Both the position numbers and the translations under genes were made by a program. Positions 31,727 to 42,413 of a stretch of 64,000 nt of DNA are shown here, one piece after another (the stretch's first letter is position 1; every line of letters begins with the position of its first letter). The DNA is from Mediterraneibacter faecis JCM 15917 (GTDB lineage Bacteria; Bacillota; Clostridia; Lachnospirales; Lachnospiraceae): contig BBDW01000003.1 in assembly GCA_001312505.1 (NCBI GenBank), forward strand, positions 62,001 to 126,000. The letters are read 5' to 3'. Below the pieces are notes generated by a model. That model worked only from the letters and a program-made list of their open reading frames with translations, was not told the origin of the DNA and did not search any database.

Positions 31727-33211
31727 ATGAAGGTTATTAAGAAGATTACTGCCATAATGCTCTCGATTATGATGGTATTAGGAATGTGTAGCGTGGTAGG
31801 AGCTGCGGGAGCAACTGAAACTGAAAAAGGAACGATTACAATCAATAAAGCGATTAGTGGTCAGACTTATAAGATTTATAAGATGTTAGACTTGGAGAGT
31901 TATAATAAAGATGTAAATCCTGGACTATATTCTTATAAACCGGCAAATGATCAATGGAAAGCTTTCTTTGAAACAGGCGACGGTAAGGACTATGTAACTA
32001 TTAATAAGGATGGATATGTTGAGTGGAAAGCTGCAGTAGAAACAACTGAAGCAGCAGAATTAGCACAAAAAGCATTGGCATATGCTGCTAAAGCGGGTAT
32101 TACAGCGACAGGTACTGAGGTTGCAAAAACAACTACAGTAACATTTGGCAATCTTGATCTTGGTTACTACTTGGTAGATTCAAGCCTCGGTGCACTTTGT
32201 GGACTTACAACAACAGATAATGAAGTGACTATTGAAGAAAAGAATGAAGCTCCTACAATTGTAAAGAATGTCTATAATGAAAATGATGAACAAGCTAAAA
32301 GCAATACGGCGTATATAGGGTCTAGAATACAATTCGAAATACTTATAAATGTAAAAAAGGGTGCTGAAAATTATGTTTTGCATGATGAGTTGGAAAATGG
32401 ATTAAAACTTGATGAAACAACAACTCAGTTCCAACCAACACCAGTCTTTTTGTATGACGATATTTCAAATAACATGGAATCTGGGGGGGTAGATTATATT
32501 TATGAAAAAACAACCAACGGTTTCAATGTTACACTTACAGAACAATATCTTAAGAAAAATAAGGATAAGGAACCATATACAGTACACGTTGGTTATTATG
32601 CGATTTTGACAGAAAATGCAACTATAGGTCCAGCGGGAAATAAAAACAAAGCATGGTTATCATATGGTACTTCTCAAGAGACAAAACCAGAAGAGACAAT
32701 AACACGTACTTATGCATTTGCAGTATTAAAATTTTATCAAAATGCAGACGGTACAGAAAAGGGTCTTGCTAATGCCAAATTTAAACTGTATACAGATGCT
32801 ACTTGTTCAGATGATAAAATTGTAAAATTGAAAGGAAATGGAAATAATCGTTATATAGTAGATAAAAGCAGTACAGATAATATTTTGACATCTCCGGAAA
32901 ATGGTGAATTTGTGATTCAGGGATTGAAAGCTGGTACATATTATCTTAAAGAAATTGAAGCTCCAAAAGGATATAATTTATTAGCTAAGCCAATTGCAGT
33001 TAATCTTTCAATAGACACAAAGGGTAGTGGTAAGATTACTATATACCAAGACAATAAAGAAGTTAATAAAATTAAAGTAGAAAACAAATCCGGCACCATC
33101 CTCCCATCCACAGGTGGTATTGGTACAACTATATTCTACATCGCAGGCGCTTTATTAGTACTTATTTCTGGTGTTGTACTGATTGCAAAGAAGAGAACAG
33201 ACTCTAAATAA
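31727..33211 (+). CDS. Major pilin, SpaH/EbpB-type LPXTG protein
   Basis: 494 residues with a signal peptide ending near GAAGATE, N-terminal pilin domain, lysine-containing segment PTIVKNVYNEN (candidate pilin-motif Lys), C-terminal Cna_B domain with E-box YYLKEIEAPKGYNLL, and the sorting signal LPSTG, membrane helix and KKRTDSK tail. The adjacent sortase would polymerise it through the pilin Lys and the LPSTG Thr. RBS GAGGAGG precedes ATG 31727. A seven-G run at 32483-32489 (ESGGVDY) probably adds one Gly. Confidence 0.92.
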   Translation: MKVIKKITAIMLSIMMVLGMCSVVGAAGATETEKGTITINKAISGQTYKIYKMLDLESYNKDVNPGLYSYKPANDQWKAFFETGDGKDYVTINKDGYVEWKAAVETTEAAELAQKALAYAAKAGITATGTEVAKTTTVTFGNLDLGYYLVDSSLGALCGLTTTDNEVTIEEKNEAPTIVKNVYNENDEQAKSNTAYIGSRIQFEILINVKKGAENYVLHDELENGLKLDETTTQFQPTPVFLYDDISNNMESGGVDYIYEKTTNGFNVTLTEQYLKKNKDKEPYTVHVGYYAILTENATIGPAGNKNKAWLSYGTSQETKPEETITRTYAFAVLKFYQNADGTEKGLANAKFKLYTDATCSDDKIVKLKGNGNNRYIVDKSSTDNILTSPENGEFVIQGLKAGTYYLKEIEAPKGYNLLAKPIAVNLSIDTKGSGKITIYQDNKEVNKIKVENKSGTILPSTGGIGTTIFYIAGALLVLISGVVLIAKKRTDSK

Positions 33212-33232
33212 AGAAGGTACAGTTACTAATCG

Positions 33233-33253
33233 CACGTAGTGTGAACGGTAACG
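33233..33253. repeat. Intergenic repeat element, copy B
   Basis: CACGTAGTGTGAACGGTAAC(G), related to 8160-8180 with three mismatches. Upstream GTTAC (33222-33226) and GTAAC inside the motif could form a hairpin. Confidence 0.5.
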
Positions 33254-33263
33254 GGATTAAATT

Positions 33264-33300
33264 TGTTGTAAGGGGAATGGGAAGCATTCCCTTTACAACA
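33264..33300 (+). terminator. Attenuator-like hairpin between pilin and sortase genes
   Basis: TGTTGTAAGGGGAATG (33264-33279) pairs with CATTCCCTTTACAACA (33285-33300) with one G-U. No T tail follows; it likely lets pilin be made in excess of sortase by stabilising the pilin mRNA 3' end. Confidence 0.65.
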
Positions 33301-33325
33301 GTAAGGAGAGGGTTGTAAGAGCAAG

Positions 33326-34155
33326 ATGAAAAAACATATATCAACGATTATTACCGTGATTGTTTTTGTTACAGGCCTGTCCTTACTGTTGTATCCAACG
33401 GTGAGTAATTATTGGAATTCATTACATCAGACGAAAGCGGTTGCGAATTATTCGGATGCGATGGAGAAGATGGATAAGCAGAAGAAGCAGGACGCAATTG
33501 ATGCGGCGAAGGCATATAACGAAGCCTGTTATCGAATGCCGGGCGTTTTACACCGACGGAAGAAGAACTGAATACTTACAAAAGTTTATTGAATGCGGAT
33601 AGTACAGGAATGATGGGGTACATTGAGATTCCTGAGATTCGATGTGAGCTTGCTATTTACCATACAGTGGATGAATCCGTTTTACAGGTCGGGATAGGAC
33701 ATTTGGAAGGCTCAAGTTTACCGGTAGGCGGAAGTGGAACGCATTGTGTTTTATCCGGGCACAGAGGTCTTCCGAGTGCGCAGCTTTTTACAAAGCTGGA
33801 TCGATTGAAGAAGGGAGACATTTTCACGCTTCATGTATATGATCAGGTACTGACATATGAGGTGGATCAGATTGCGATTGTAGAGCCGGAGGATTATGGA
33901 CTTCTTCAGATTGAGGAAGGACAGGATTTATGTACTTTATTTACTTGTACGCCTTATGGTATTAATACGCATCGTTTGTTGGTACGTGGGCACAGGATCG
34001 ATAATCGTGCAGGAAGTGATGTGAGAGTTACATCAGATGCGGCGAAGGTAAGTAGTGTACTGGTTGCGGTATGTATTGCCATTCCGCTTCTAATCATCAG
34101 TTTCCTTGTAGCGGATCGGTCCGCTAGTCGTTCGAAGAAAAAGAATAAGAAATAA
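33326..34155 (+). CDS. Class C-type pilin sortase (one frame slip)
   Basis: 276 residues after repair, with membrane segments at both ends (residues about 7-27 and near 250) as in pilin-polymerising class C sortases. The catalytic set is present: His in VLSGHRGL, Cys in LFTCTPYG, Arg in HRLLVRGHR. Near 33525 one base is missing (GAAGCCTG where GAAGCnCTG is needed), restoring YNEALLSNAGRFTPTEEELN. I do not see the usual DPF/DPW lid motif. Position directly after the major pilin supports a pilus-assembly role. Confidence 0.86.
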
Positions 34156-34177
34156 ATCAATCAGTGGGAGGGAGAAC

Positions 34178-35283
34178 ATGCATAGTCAAAAGAAAAGAAT
34201 CCGCCACAGAGATAGGAATTATATGATATACGTGCTGGCGTTTCTCATTATGCTGACCGGGATGCTTGGAATCTTAAAGGGCAGTCCGGTTCTGGCAGCA
34301 GAAGAGAGTACGCAGAAGGGTAGCATCTCGCTCGTCTGCCCGGTTGAGGGGGGGATGGAGTTGTCTCTGTACCGTGTGGCAGAGTATGAGGAGTCAGGCA
34401 GTTTTACATTGACGGAACGATTCCGGAAGTATCCGGTCTCACTGGAGCAGAAGAACCAGGAGGGCTGGCAGGGGACAGCGGATGCACTGGCGGACTATAT
34501 CAGACGTGACGGAATCACAGCAGATGCAGTGCTGGCATCAGGTTCGGACAGGAAAGTATGTTTTACAGATCTTAACCGAGGTCTTTATCTTGTGCTGGGA
34601 CAGACAACAGAGCTGCAGGAAGACGGTAAGACACAGATCTACGATCCTCAGACAGCATTGATCGCATTGCCGGATGATTCACAGGGAACTTCAGAAGGGA
34701 CAGATCCGTATCAGGTGACAGCGGTTCTGAAGTTCGAGAAGAACGATAAACCGGGAAAGCCAGAGGAGCCGGAAGAACCAGAAGAGGAAGAAGAGATGAA
34801 GATTCATGTATTGAAAGTGTGGAAGCAGGATCAGGAGAAAGAACGCCCGGATTCTATCGTGGTAGAGCTGCTGCAGACAGATGCGAAGGGAATACAACAG
34901 TCGCTGACCGCCAGACACTTACGAAAGAAAACCAGTGGTCCTATACATGGAAGAATCTTTCTACACTGATGTGCTGGAGTGTATCAGAGGCAGAGGTGCC
35001 GAATGGGTATACCGTTGCTGTTGCGCGTGAAGGAAATACAGTTGTCTTGACAAATACAGCAAAGAAGCCGGGAAATCCTGACGGAGAAGTGAATCCACCA
35101 TCGAAGAAGCCGACGGATAAAACAACAGATAAAACAGTAAATAAAACAACAGACAAAACATCAGACAAGCTTCCACAGACAGGACAGCTCTGGTGGCCGG
35201 TACTTGTGCTTTTGTTTGCAGGTGCGATCTGTCTGCTGGTGGGAAGAGTTTTACGGGATAGAAAAGAAGAGAAGAATCGATGA
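34178..35283 (+). CDS. Minor pilin / LPXTG surface protein (one frame slip)
   Basis: 368 residues after repair: signal peptide (residues about 14-33), N-terminal pilin-like domain, a PEEPEEPEEEEE linker, a Cna_B domain (HVLKVWKQD...VPNGYTVAV), a Thr/Lys repeat stalk (KTTDKTVNKTTDKTSDK), the sorting signal LPQTG, membrane helix and basic tail. Three G at 34888-34890 should be four, giving TDAKGNTTVADRQTL. A seven-G run at 34348-34354 adds one Gly (VEGGMEL). It overlaps the next sortase gene by 4 bp (ATGA). Confidence 0.83.
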
Positions 35284-35927
35284 GCAAGAAGAAAAAGAAT
35301 TGGATAGGAAAGATATTTACAATCACAGGGTTGCTGCTTTTCGCAGCAGCCCTTGCTCTTTCTGCATACAATCTTTGGGACGGTTATCGGGCAGAGCAAA
35401 GCAGAGAAAAGCTGTTGGAAGAATATAGAGACAAGAATCAGAACATTTCTGATGAGGGAGAGCGGGCGGAGGAATCTGACGGACAGATACCGGATTATCA
35501 GCTAAACCCGGAGATGGAGATGCCGGAGGTTATATTGGAAGAGCTGGGCGGTGTGGCATGTATAGGAATTCTTGAGATTCCGGCGATCGATCTGAAGCTT
35601 CCGGTGCTGAGTGAGTGGAGCTACCCACTTCTGAAGAAGGCACCTTGTCGCTATTCGGGCAGTGCTTATCTGGATAATCTCGTGATTGCGGCACATAATT
35701 ACAGAACACATTTCGGGAAGCTGAAGGAACTGGAAGTTGGAACTGAGGTGATCTTCACAGATGTAGCCGGAAACCGGTTCGAATACAAAGTGGCGGTGGT
35801 AGAGGCATTGACTCCACAAAGCGTGGAAGATATGACAAGCGGAGAGTGGGCGTTAAGTTTGTTTACATGCACACTGGATGGAAAGAACAGAGTGACGGTG
35901 CGGTGTGACTTCAATGTTTTACCATAG
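35280..35927 (+). CDS. Second sortase of the pilus island
   Basis: 215 residues: N-terminal membrane anchor (residues 10-30), then a sortase domain with IGILEIPAIDLKLPV, His in LVIAAHNYRTHFGKL, Cys in LFTCTLDGKNRVTVRC including the Arg. There is no C-terminal membrane segment, unlike the class C sortase upstream, so it may be the housekeeping-like enzyme that anchors pili or the minor subunit to the wall. The exact class is unsure. Translationally coupled to the preceding gene. Confidence 0.85.
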   Translation: MSKKKKNWIGKIFTITGLLLFAAALALSAYNLWDGYRAEQSREKLLEEYRDKNQNISDEGERAEESDGQIPDYQLNPEMEMPEVILEELGGVACIGILEIPAIDLKLPVLSEWSYPLLKKAPCRYSGSAYLDNLVIAAHNYRTHFGKLKELEVGTEVIFTDVAGNRFEYKVAVVEALTPQSVEDMTSGEWALSLFTCTLDGKNRVTVRCDFNVLP

Positions 35928-35959
35928 TGAATTTTGTTATAGAATGGCGCTTAATCAGC

Positions 35960-36012
35960 TATAATTTGTATAAGATTAGTCTATTCTAATCTGAAAGGAA
36001 AAATGTTATACT
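35960..36012 (+). promoter_or_regulatory. pel operon promoter region with inverted repeat
   Basis: Two -10-like hexamers, TATAAT (35960-35965) and TATACT (36007-36012), flank the inverted repeat GATTAG-N6-CTAATC (35974-35991), a candidate operator. A matching -35 is not clear for either. Confidence 0.45.
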
Positions 36013-36044
36013 AAAGGAAATGAATGATATGAGGCTATCATCTT

Positions 36045-38141
36045 ATGAAATTATTAGTAACTGGAAACATCGGATATATCACAACTGAATTTATTAAGGA
36101 AGCCTTCCCGGAGTGTCAGATTCTTTTGCTTGGAGAGACTGCATTAAAGTCAGATCGTCGCAAGGGAATATCGGTACATCCAATGCCACACGCAGAGAAG
36201 GAATTTGAAGATATCTTTAAGACTTATGAATTTGAGGGTGTGATTTATTTTTCTAATTATCTCACCTTTCATGGGAAGAAAGACGGTGAGCTTGAGACTT
36301 TACGTAAAGTATTACATTATTATAAAGGAAATACGAATTCACGACTGCTGTATATTACCGGTCCGGAGGGTTTGTATGAAGAAACGACCGGAAAGACATT
36401 GATGGTTCGTACCGTAGAGGAGTTCTGCAGGCAGTATTGCGAACTTCATCAGATTTCTGTTAAGATTCTGCGTGCGCCGTACCTTTATTCCGGCACTTAC
36501 GAGGAGGATTATTTCTTTCATTTATTTTCGAATGCACTCCATCAAAAGTCGATCCTCTTTGAAGAAGCACCATCTCAGGAAATGTATTTTCTTGCTCTGA
36601 GTGATCTTGCGGACCTGTTATATAAGATTTTTGATAACTGGAATGAGGAGAGTACTTATCTTCAGATTCCGCAAGTGTTTCATTTTACCTTTGAACAGCT
36701 CGGAGAAAAGCTTAAGCAGATATTTCCATTCGCACACATTACATATCTTGCAGATGCGATGATTCAGGAGAGAATAGTCAATGACAAGATGTTGAGGAAT
36801 GAGTATAGCTGGTTTCCGAAGATTTCTCTTTTGGAAGATCTCTCGGAAATATATGCACAGTATTGTCAGAAGACAAATTATAAGATCCGAAAGATAGATG
36901 CTTTGAAGAGCTTTTTCAACAGTCATGTGACAGTTGTAAGAATCATCGAGCTGTTGCTCACATTTTTTGTGTTCGAGGTACTGAACCGAGTGGCAGGGAA
37001 TCAGGTGCAGTTTGAGATGATCGATCTGCGGCTGGTATATATCGTGCTGTTCAGCAGTTTATACGGTATTAATTATGGACTTGCATCAGCAGGACTGGAA
37101 TCTCTTTCGCTGTTGGTGGCATATGCAAAGACTGGAATCGGATGGACAACACTTTTTTATGAACCGTCGAACTGGATTCCATTTATCTTTTATTTCGCTG
37201 TCAGCGCAATCTGTGGATATGTACGATTGAAGAATACTGAGAATGTTCGGTTTATGAAAGCGGAAAATAAGCTTATTTTGGATAAATTTTTATTTGCGCG
37301 GGAAATGTATCAGGAGACGCTTCGGGATAAGCGTCAATACAAGAAGCAGATTCTGGGAAGTCGAGACAGTTTTGGTAAGATTTTTGACATTACGAAAAAA
37401 CTTGATGTCTTTCTTCCGCAGGATCTTTTTATCGAAACGCTTCATGTGATGGAATCTGTTCTTGAGAATCATACGATTGCAATCTATTCAGTGGGAAAGA
37501 AAAAGCAATTCGGACGACTTACGATCGCATCACAAGGAATGAAAGATGTGTTTGCTAATTCTATTTGTATGAAGGATTATCTGGAGGCAAATGAGGCAGT
37601 AGAGTCCGGAAATGTATGGGTAAACCGGGAGTTTCTGAAAGGATATCCAATGTGTATGAAAGGAATTCAAAAAGACGGAGAGCTCGTGATGCTGATTTTT
37701 ATTCAGGATGTAAAGGGCGAGCAGCTTTCTCTTTATTATCTGAATTTGTTCCAGGTTCTCAGTGGTCTGGTGGAGACCGCTCTTTTGCGTGCGCTGGAAT
37801 ACCAGGAAGCGGTTAAGAGCAGGCAGTATGTGACAGGTACAAGTACATTGAAACCAGAGTATTTTGAAGAACGATTGTATTCATTTCACGCTATGAGAGA
37901 AGAACAGCTGGCATCCTATACGCTTCTAAAACTGGATTATCCGCAGATGTCACTTGCAGAGGCGGATGCAGTGCTGCAGAAGTCTGTCCGTGAAAATGAT
38001 GTCTGGGGAATTTCTGAAAAAGAAGAGCTGTTTCTCATTCTTTCGCAGACGGACAGGAAAGTATTGCCGATCATTCTCGCAAGACTGGAGAAGGGCGGAT
38101 TTATATGTCATGAAGTCGATGCTGTCGAGAGTGCGGATTAA
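36045..38141 (+). CDS. pelD: PelD-like c-di-GMP receptor with N-terminal SDR-like domain
   Basis: 698 residues. Residues 1-270 look like a degenerate NAD-epimerase (SDR) domain (KLLVTGNIGYI); about 300-400 contain four membrane helices; about 430-590 a GAF domain; the end is a degenerate GGDEF domain. There, R649-E-N-D652 lies exactly five residues before E658-K-E-E-L662, the place of the GGDEF signature. That is the RxxD inhibitory-site pattern with a dead active site, as in PelD, which binds cyclic di-GMP to switch on Pel export. Start ATG 36045. It leads an eight-gene polysaccharide operon. Confidence 0.85.
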   Translation: MKLLVTGNIGYITTEFIKEAFPECQILLLGETALKSDRRKGISVHPMPHAEKEFEDIFKTYEFEGVIYFSNYLTFHGKKDGELETLRKVLHYYKGNTNSRLLYITGPEGLYEETTGKTLMVRTVEEFCRQYCELHQISVKILRAPYLYSGTYEEDYFFHLFSNALHQKSILFEEAPSQEMYFLALSDLADLLYKIFDNWNEESTYLQIPQVFHFTFEQLGEKLKQIFPFAHITYLADAMIQERIVNDKMLRNEYSWFPKISLLEDLSEIYAQYCQKTNYKIRKIDALKSFFNSHVTVVRIIELLLTFFVFEVLNRVAGNQVQFEMIDLRLVYIVLFSSLYGINYGLASAGLESLSLLVAYAKTGIGWTTLFYEPSNWIPFIFYFAVSAICGYVRLKNTENVRFMKAENKLILDKFLFAREMYQETLRDKRQYKKQILGSRDSFGKIFDITKKLDVFLPQDLFIETLHVMESVLENHTIAIYSVGKKKQFGRLTIASQGMKDVFANSICMKDYLEANEAVESGNVWVNREFLKGYPMCMKGIQKDGELVMLIFIQDVKGEQLSLYYLNLFQVLSGLVETALLRALEYQEAVKSRQYVTGTSTLKPEYFEERLYSFHAMREEQLASYTLLKLDYPQMSLAEADAVLQKSVRENDVWGISEKEELFLILSQTDRKVLPIILARLEKGGFICHEVDAVESAD

Positions 38142-38218
38142 GTGAGAAAAGAAAGAGAAGCGAAGAATTATTGCCGGTCGCAACAGATTGTGACCGGCAT
38201 ATTTGTGGGAGAGATATT

Positions 38219-39116
38219 ATGATTCAAACAGTGCTTGGGATACTTCTGATCCTATTACATATTGTTTGTTGCGTGTTGGTCTGGATGGGGATAAAGACAC
38301 ATTTTCTGAAAGTGAAAAAATATCTGATCGGACTTGTAGTTTTTGTTCCTTTCTGGGGGGACGATATGTGTGCTGCTTTTGCATTTGCAGAGGCTGACGA
38401 AAAGAGACAATAGAATAGAGCCGGGAGTGGAAAAGCTTCGTGTGAATGAAGAAATTTATAAAAATATTTTTCAGGCAGCTTCGGATATGGATGAGAAGAT
38501 TGTTCCGCTGGAGGAAGCACTTCTGATCAATAAGCCGGGGGGGATACGACGTGAGCTGATCATGGATGTGCTAAACGACGATCCGGAAGAATACATGGAC
38601 ATTCTGAAACAGGCTCGTATGAACGAAGATGTAGAGGTGGTTCATTATGCGATCACAGCTATGGTTGAGCTCTCTAAGGAGTATGACTTCCGGTTGCAGA
38701 AACTGGAAAAACTGTATGCGGCATCTCCGAATGATCCCGAAGTTCTGGATCAGTATTGTAATTTTATGGAAGAATATCTGAATCAGGGGATTCTGGAAGC
38801 ACAGATGGAGAAAGAACAGCGAGTTCGTTATATCCGGCTTTTGAATCAAAAGCTGAAGATAAAAGCAACGCTCCATACATGTGTGTGCCTGTTTAAAAAT
38901 CTGATGAAAAACGGAGATTATGTTCAGGCGGGAGAAATTCTGGAACTTATGGATCAGAAATGGCATCACAGAGAAGAATTCTGGACTTTGAAGATACAGT
39001 ATCTGGCGGAACGTAAAATGGCATCCGAGTTGCAGAAGTGTTTAAGACAGATGCAGGAGGAACACATTTATCTGTCTTCCAAGAGTAAGGAGGCATTGGA
39101 TTTTTGGTTAGATTAA
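38219..39116 (+). CDS. pelE: PelE-like membrane protein with helical repeats (one frame slip)
   Basis: 298 residues after repair. Two membrane helices at the N-terminus (MIQTVLGILLILLHIVCCVL, LIGLVVFVPFWGTICVLLLH) precede a helical TPR-like region, the layout of PelE. Six G at 38355-38360 should be five for the frame to run from FVPFWG into TICVLL. A seven-G run at 38537-38543 (KPGGIRR) adds one Gly. It overlaps the next gene by 13 bp and sits between pelD and the deacetylase gene, matching pel gene order. Confidence 0.8.
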
Positions 39117-40946
39117 AATCATTGAAAACATTTCCGTTTAAAAGCATGTTAGTAATCCTGTGCGTCTTTATGATGATGGCAGTTGTTCTTTTTGCTGAAC
39201 GAAGTGGTATTCAATATACAGAAAAGAATAGAAAAGTTGCGTATCTCGATCGAGAAGAGGTAGTCACCGAACAGACGGCTGTGAAGTCATTGCCGAAGAC
39301 CTGTCTGGTCCTTCGTAACAGTGCGGATGAAGCAAGTGAACAGGCCTGGACACAGTTTCAGCAAATATTTAAAGATATGAAGGTTGGGACGGATGTAGTC
39401 GATCTGAAGAGTGATTCTGTGATCCCTGACTATGATGAGTATGAAACAGTGGTTGTATTATTAAGTGATATCAGTCCATTGAAAGAGAAACTTTTGGAAC
39501 TGTGTGACTGGGTTTCGGAAGGTGGAAATGCACTCTTTGCGATGACTCTTCAGAAAACGGCATATACATCGATAATAGAGCAGAAGCTTGGAATTATTTC
39601 TTCAGGTTATGAAAATACGGTTGTAGACAGTATTTATTTTGAACCGGATTTTATGCTTGGCGGCGGGCAGGCTTATGAAATCACAGATCCCTATGATTCT
39701 GCCTGGTCAGTGCAGCTGAGTGAGCAGGCGAAGGTTCATGCGCAGGTAGAGGATGAAAACGGTCAGCCGGTTATCTGGGAAAATCAATATGGAAAAGGAA
39801 AGTTTGTAGTAGATAATTTTGGATTGTATGAGAAGGCCGTCCGTGGATTTTATGCAGCGTCTTACAGTCTTCTTACGGATGTCGGTATCTATCCGGTGAT
39901 CAATGGATCAGCATTTTATCTGGATGACTTCCCGTCACCGGTTCCAAATGGAGACGGTACTTATGTGAAACGTGATTATGAGATGAGCATCAGCAATTTT
40001 TATATGAACGTATGGTGGCCGGACATGCTGGAACTTGCCTCTGATCATGGCATCCATTATACAGGTGTGATGATTGAGAACTATGGGGGATGCGACAGAC
40101 GGGACGATCGAGAAGCAGAAAGATACCAAACGCTTCGAATATTTTGGAAATATGTTGCTCCATCAGGGCGGGGAGCTTGGATATCATGGATACAATCATC
40201 AGCCGTTAAGCCTCCCAAATACGGACTATGGCGATGTGCTTCCATATGACACCTGGAAAAATCAGTCGGCGATGAAAAAGGCTGTAAAGGAACTGGTACG
40301 ATTTGGCGATAAAATATTTCCAAGCACATCGATGTCGGTTTATGTACCACCGTCCAATGTATTGTCGGCAGAAGGTAGGAGAATGCTTGCAGAGGATTTT
40401 CCGCAGATCAGGACGATCGCCAGTAACTATTTCACCGGTGAGTTTGCTTATGTGCAGGAATTTGAAGTGGCGGAGGACGGTATTGTGGAACAGCCTCGTA
40501 TCATTTCAGGTGCGATCATTGATAGCTATATGAAGATGGCAGCATTGTCTGAATTGAACATGCATTTTGTGAACAGCCATTTTATACATCCGGATGATCT
40601 TCTGGACGAAGATCGTGGTGCGGCACTTGGCTGGGAAAAATTGAAAGGGAACTTAAGTGATTATATGGACTGGCTGGATGATTCAGCACCGTCCTTGAGA
40701 CAGCTTACAGGTTCGGAACTGTCCGGCGCGATCCAGCGCTACGGAGCGGTCACATTTACAAAGACAGTGACAGATCAGGAGATCAGACTGGAACTCGACA
40801 ATTTTTATGATGAAGTGTATTTTATGGTGCGGATCAACGAAGGAACACCGGGAGATGTTTCGGGAGGAAAACTTACGCATTTGACCGGAAACCTCTATTT
40901 GCTCAAGGCAAAGGAGCCGACTGTAACCATCGAGAAAACAGAATAA
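39104..40946 (+). CDS. PelA-like polysaccharide deacetylase, DUF2194 type (one frame slip)
   Basis: 613 residues after repair, from TTG 39104 behind AAGGAGG. A membrane anchor (about residues 9-27) is followed by a GATase/flavodoxin-like domain, then a NodB-like deacetylase with the metal Asp in FYLDDFPSP and the His pair in GYHGYNHQPL. Five G at 40085-40089 should be four (TAT GGG GAT), giving IENYGDATDGTIEKQ. It would partially deacetylate the nascent amino-sugar polymer outside the membrane, as PelA does. Name by operon position and domain; sequence similarity to Pseudomonas PelA is not judged here. Confidence 0.8.
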
Positions 40947-40985
40947 AATACGAAGCAGTAAAATGCGGCAGATAAGGAGTTAGTT

Positions 40986-42413
40986 GTGAGAATCTGTCTT
41001 ATATTAGAGGGATGTTATCCCTATGTGTTTGGCGGTGTATCCACATGGATGCATCAGTATATCAATGAAATGAAAGAGCATGAGTTTGTTCTGTGGGTGA
41101 TCGGAGCAAATGCGAAGGATCGAGGGAAATTTGTCTACGAACTTCCTGAAAATGTCGTCGAGGTCCATGAGGTTTTCCTGGATGATGCCCTGAGACTGAA
41201 GGATTCAGGGAAAATGCTTCATGCTTTTACGAAGGAAGAAAAGAACAGCTTAAAGGAGCTGATGCTGTGCAAACGTCCGGACTGGGAGGTTTTGTTTCAC
41301 CTCTATTATGACCAGAAACTGAACCCGATGTCCTTTTTGAAAAGTGAAGAGTTTTTGAATATATTGACAGAGTGCTGTATAAAAGATTATCCATATACTC
41401 CGTTTGCGGATGCATTTCACACGATGCGCTCTATGCTGCTTCCGGTTCTTTATCTGATGGGAAGTGAAGTGCCTAAGGCAGATGTTTATCACGCGATCTG
41501 TACGGGGGGGTACGGAGGACTTCTTGCGTGTCTCGGCGGATATGTCTATAAGAAGAAAGTGCTTTTGACGGAGCATGGAATTTATACAAGAGAGCGTGAA
41601 GAAGAGATCATCCGTGCAAAATGGGTACAGCCGGCATTTAAAAAGCAGTGGATCGCCTTCTTTTATATGTTGTCGGATATTATTTATACGAGAGCCTTTT
41701 CTGTCTCAGCGTTGTTTACCAATGCTATGCTTGCACAGATTCAGATGGGATGTGACAAGGAAAAATGTCGTGTAGTTGAGAATGGAATCAATTACGAACG
41801 ACTCTCTTCTATTCCGTTAAAAGAAGAAGACGGATGGGTTGATATTGGTGCGGTTGTGCGTCTGGCGCCGATCAAGGATATCAAGACAATGATTTATGCG
41901 TTTTATGAGCTGTGTACGAAAAGAGATCATGTGCGGCTCCATATTATGGGTGGCGTTGATGATGAGGAGTATGCTCAGGAATGCTATGCGCTGGTCGATC
42001 AGTTACATTTGGAAAATGTGATCTTTACAGGTCGTGTGGATATTATTTCCTATATGGAAAAGCTGGATTTTACAATTTTGACGAGTATATCAGAAGGACA
42101 GCCGTTGTCTGTCCTGGAATCATTTGCCGCAAGGCGTCCTTGTGTGACTACGGATGTGGGCTGTTGCAGGGAACTTTTGAATGGAAACGAGGAGGACTGT
42201 TATGGATCCGTAGGATATTGTGTTCCGCCAATGTATCGTGAGGGACTTGCGCAGGCAATGGATCAGATGTGTGCTTCCAGAACGCGAAGACTTCGTATGG
42301 GCGCAAATGCACAGAAACGGGTAAAGGCGTATTATCGAAAAGAAGAAATGATTGAAAAGTATCGGAAAATGTATCGGGAGGTGGAAGAAGCAGATGGCCG
42401 GAATCGGATTTGA
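40986..42413 (+). CDS. pelF: PelF-type GT4 glycosyltransferase
   Basis: 475 residues with the characteristic N-terminus ICLILEGCYPYVFGGVSTWM, KKVLLTEHGIYTREREEEI in the middle and a GT-B nucleotide-sugar site TSISEGQPLSVLESFA near the C-terminus. PelF is the cytoplasmic synthase that uses UDP-HexNAc. Starts at GTG 40986 behind AAGGAG. A seven-G run at 41504-41510 (CTGGYGG) is likely inflated from CTGYGG. Overlaps pelG by 20 bp. Confidence 0.93.
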   Translation: MRICLILEGCYPYVFGGVSTWMHQYINEMKEHEFVLWVIGANAKDRGKFVYELPENVVEVHEVFLDDALRLKDSGKMLHAFTKEEKNSLKELMLCKRPDWEVLFHLYYDQKLNPMSFLKSEEFLNILTECCIKDYPYTPFADAFHTMRSMLLPVLYLMGSEVPKADVYHAICTGGYGGLLACLGGYVYKKKVLLTEHGIYTREREEEIIRAKWVQPAFKKQWIAFFYMLSDIIYTRAFSVSALFTNAMLAQIQMGCDKEKCRVVENGINYERLSSIPLKEEDGWVDIGAVVRLAPIKDIKTMIYAFYELCTKRDHVRLHIMGGVDDEEYAQECYALVDQLHLENVIFTGRVDIISYMEKLDFTILTSISEGQPLSVLESFAARRPCVTTDVGCCRELLNGNEEDCYGSVGYCVPPMYREGLAQAMDQMCASRTRRLRMGANAQKRVKAYYRKEEMIEKYRKMYREVEEADGRNRI

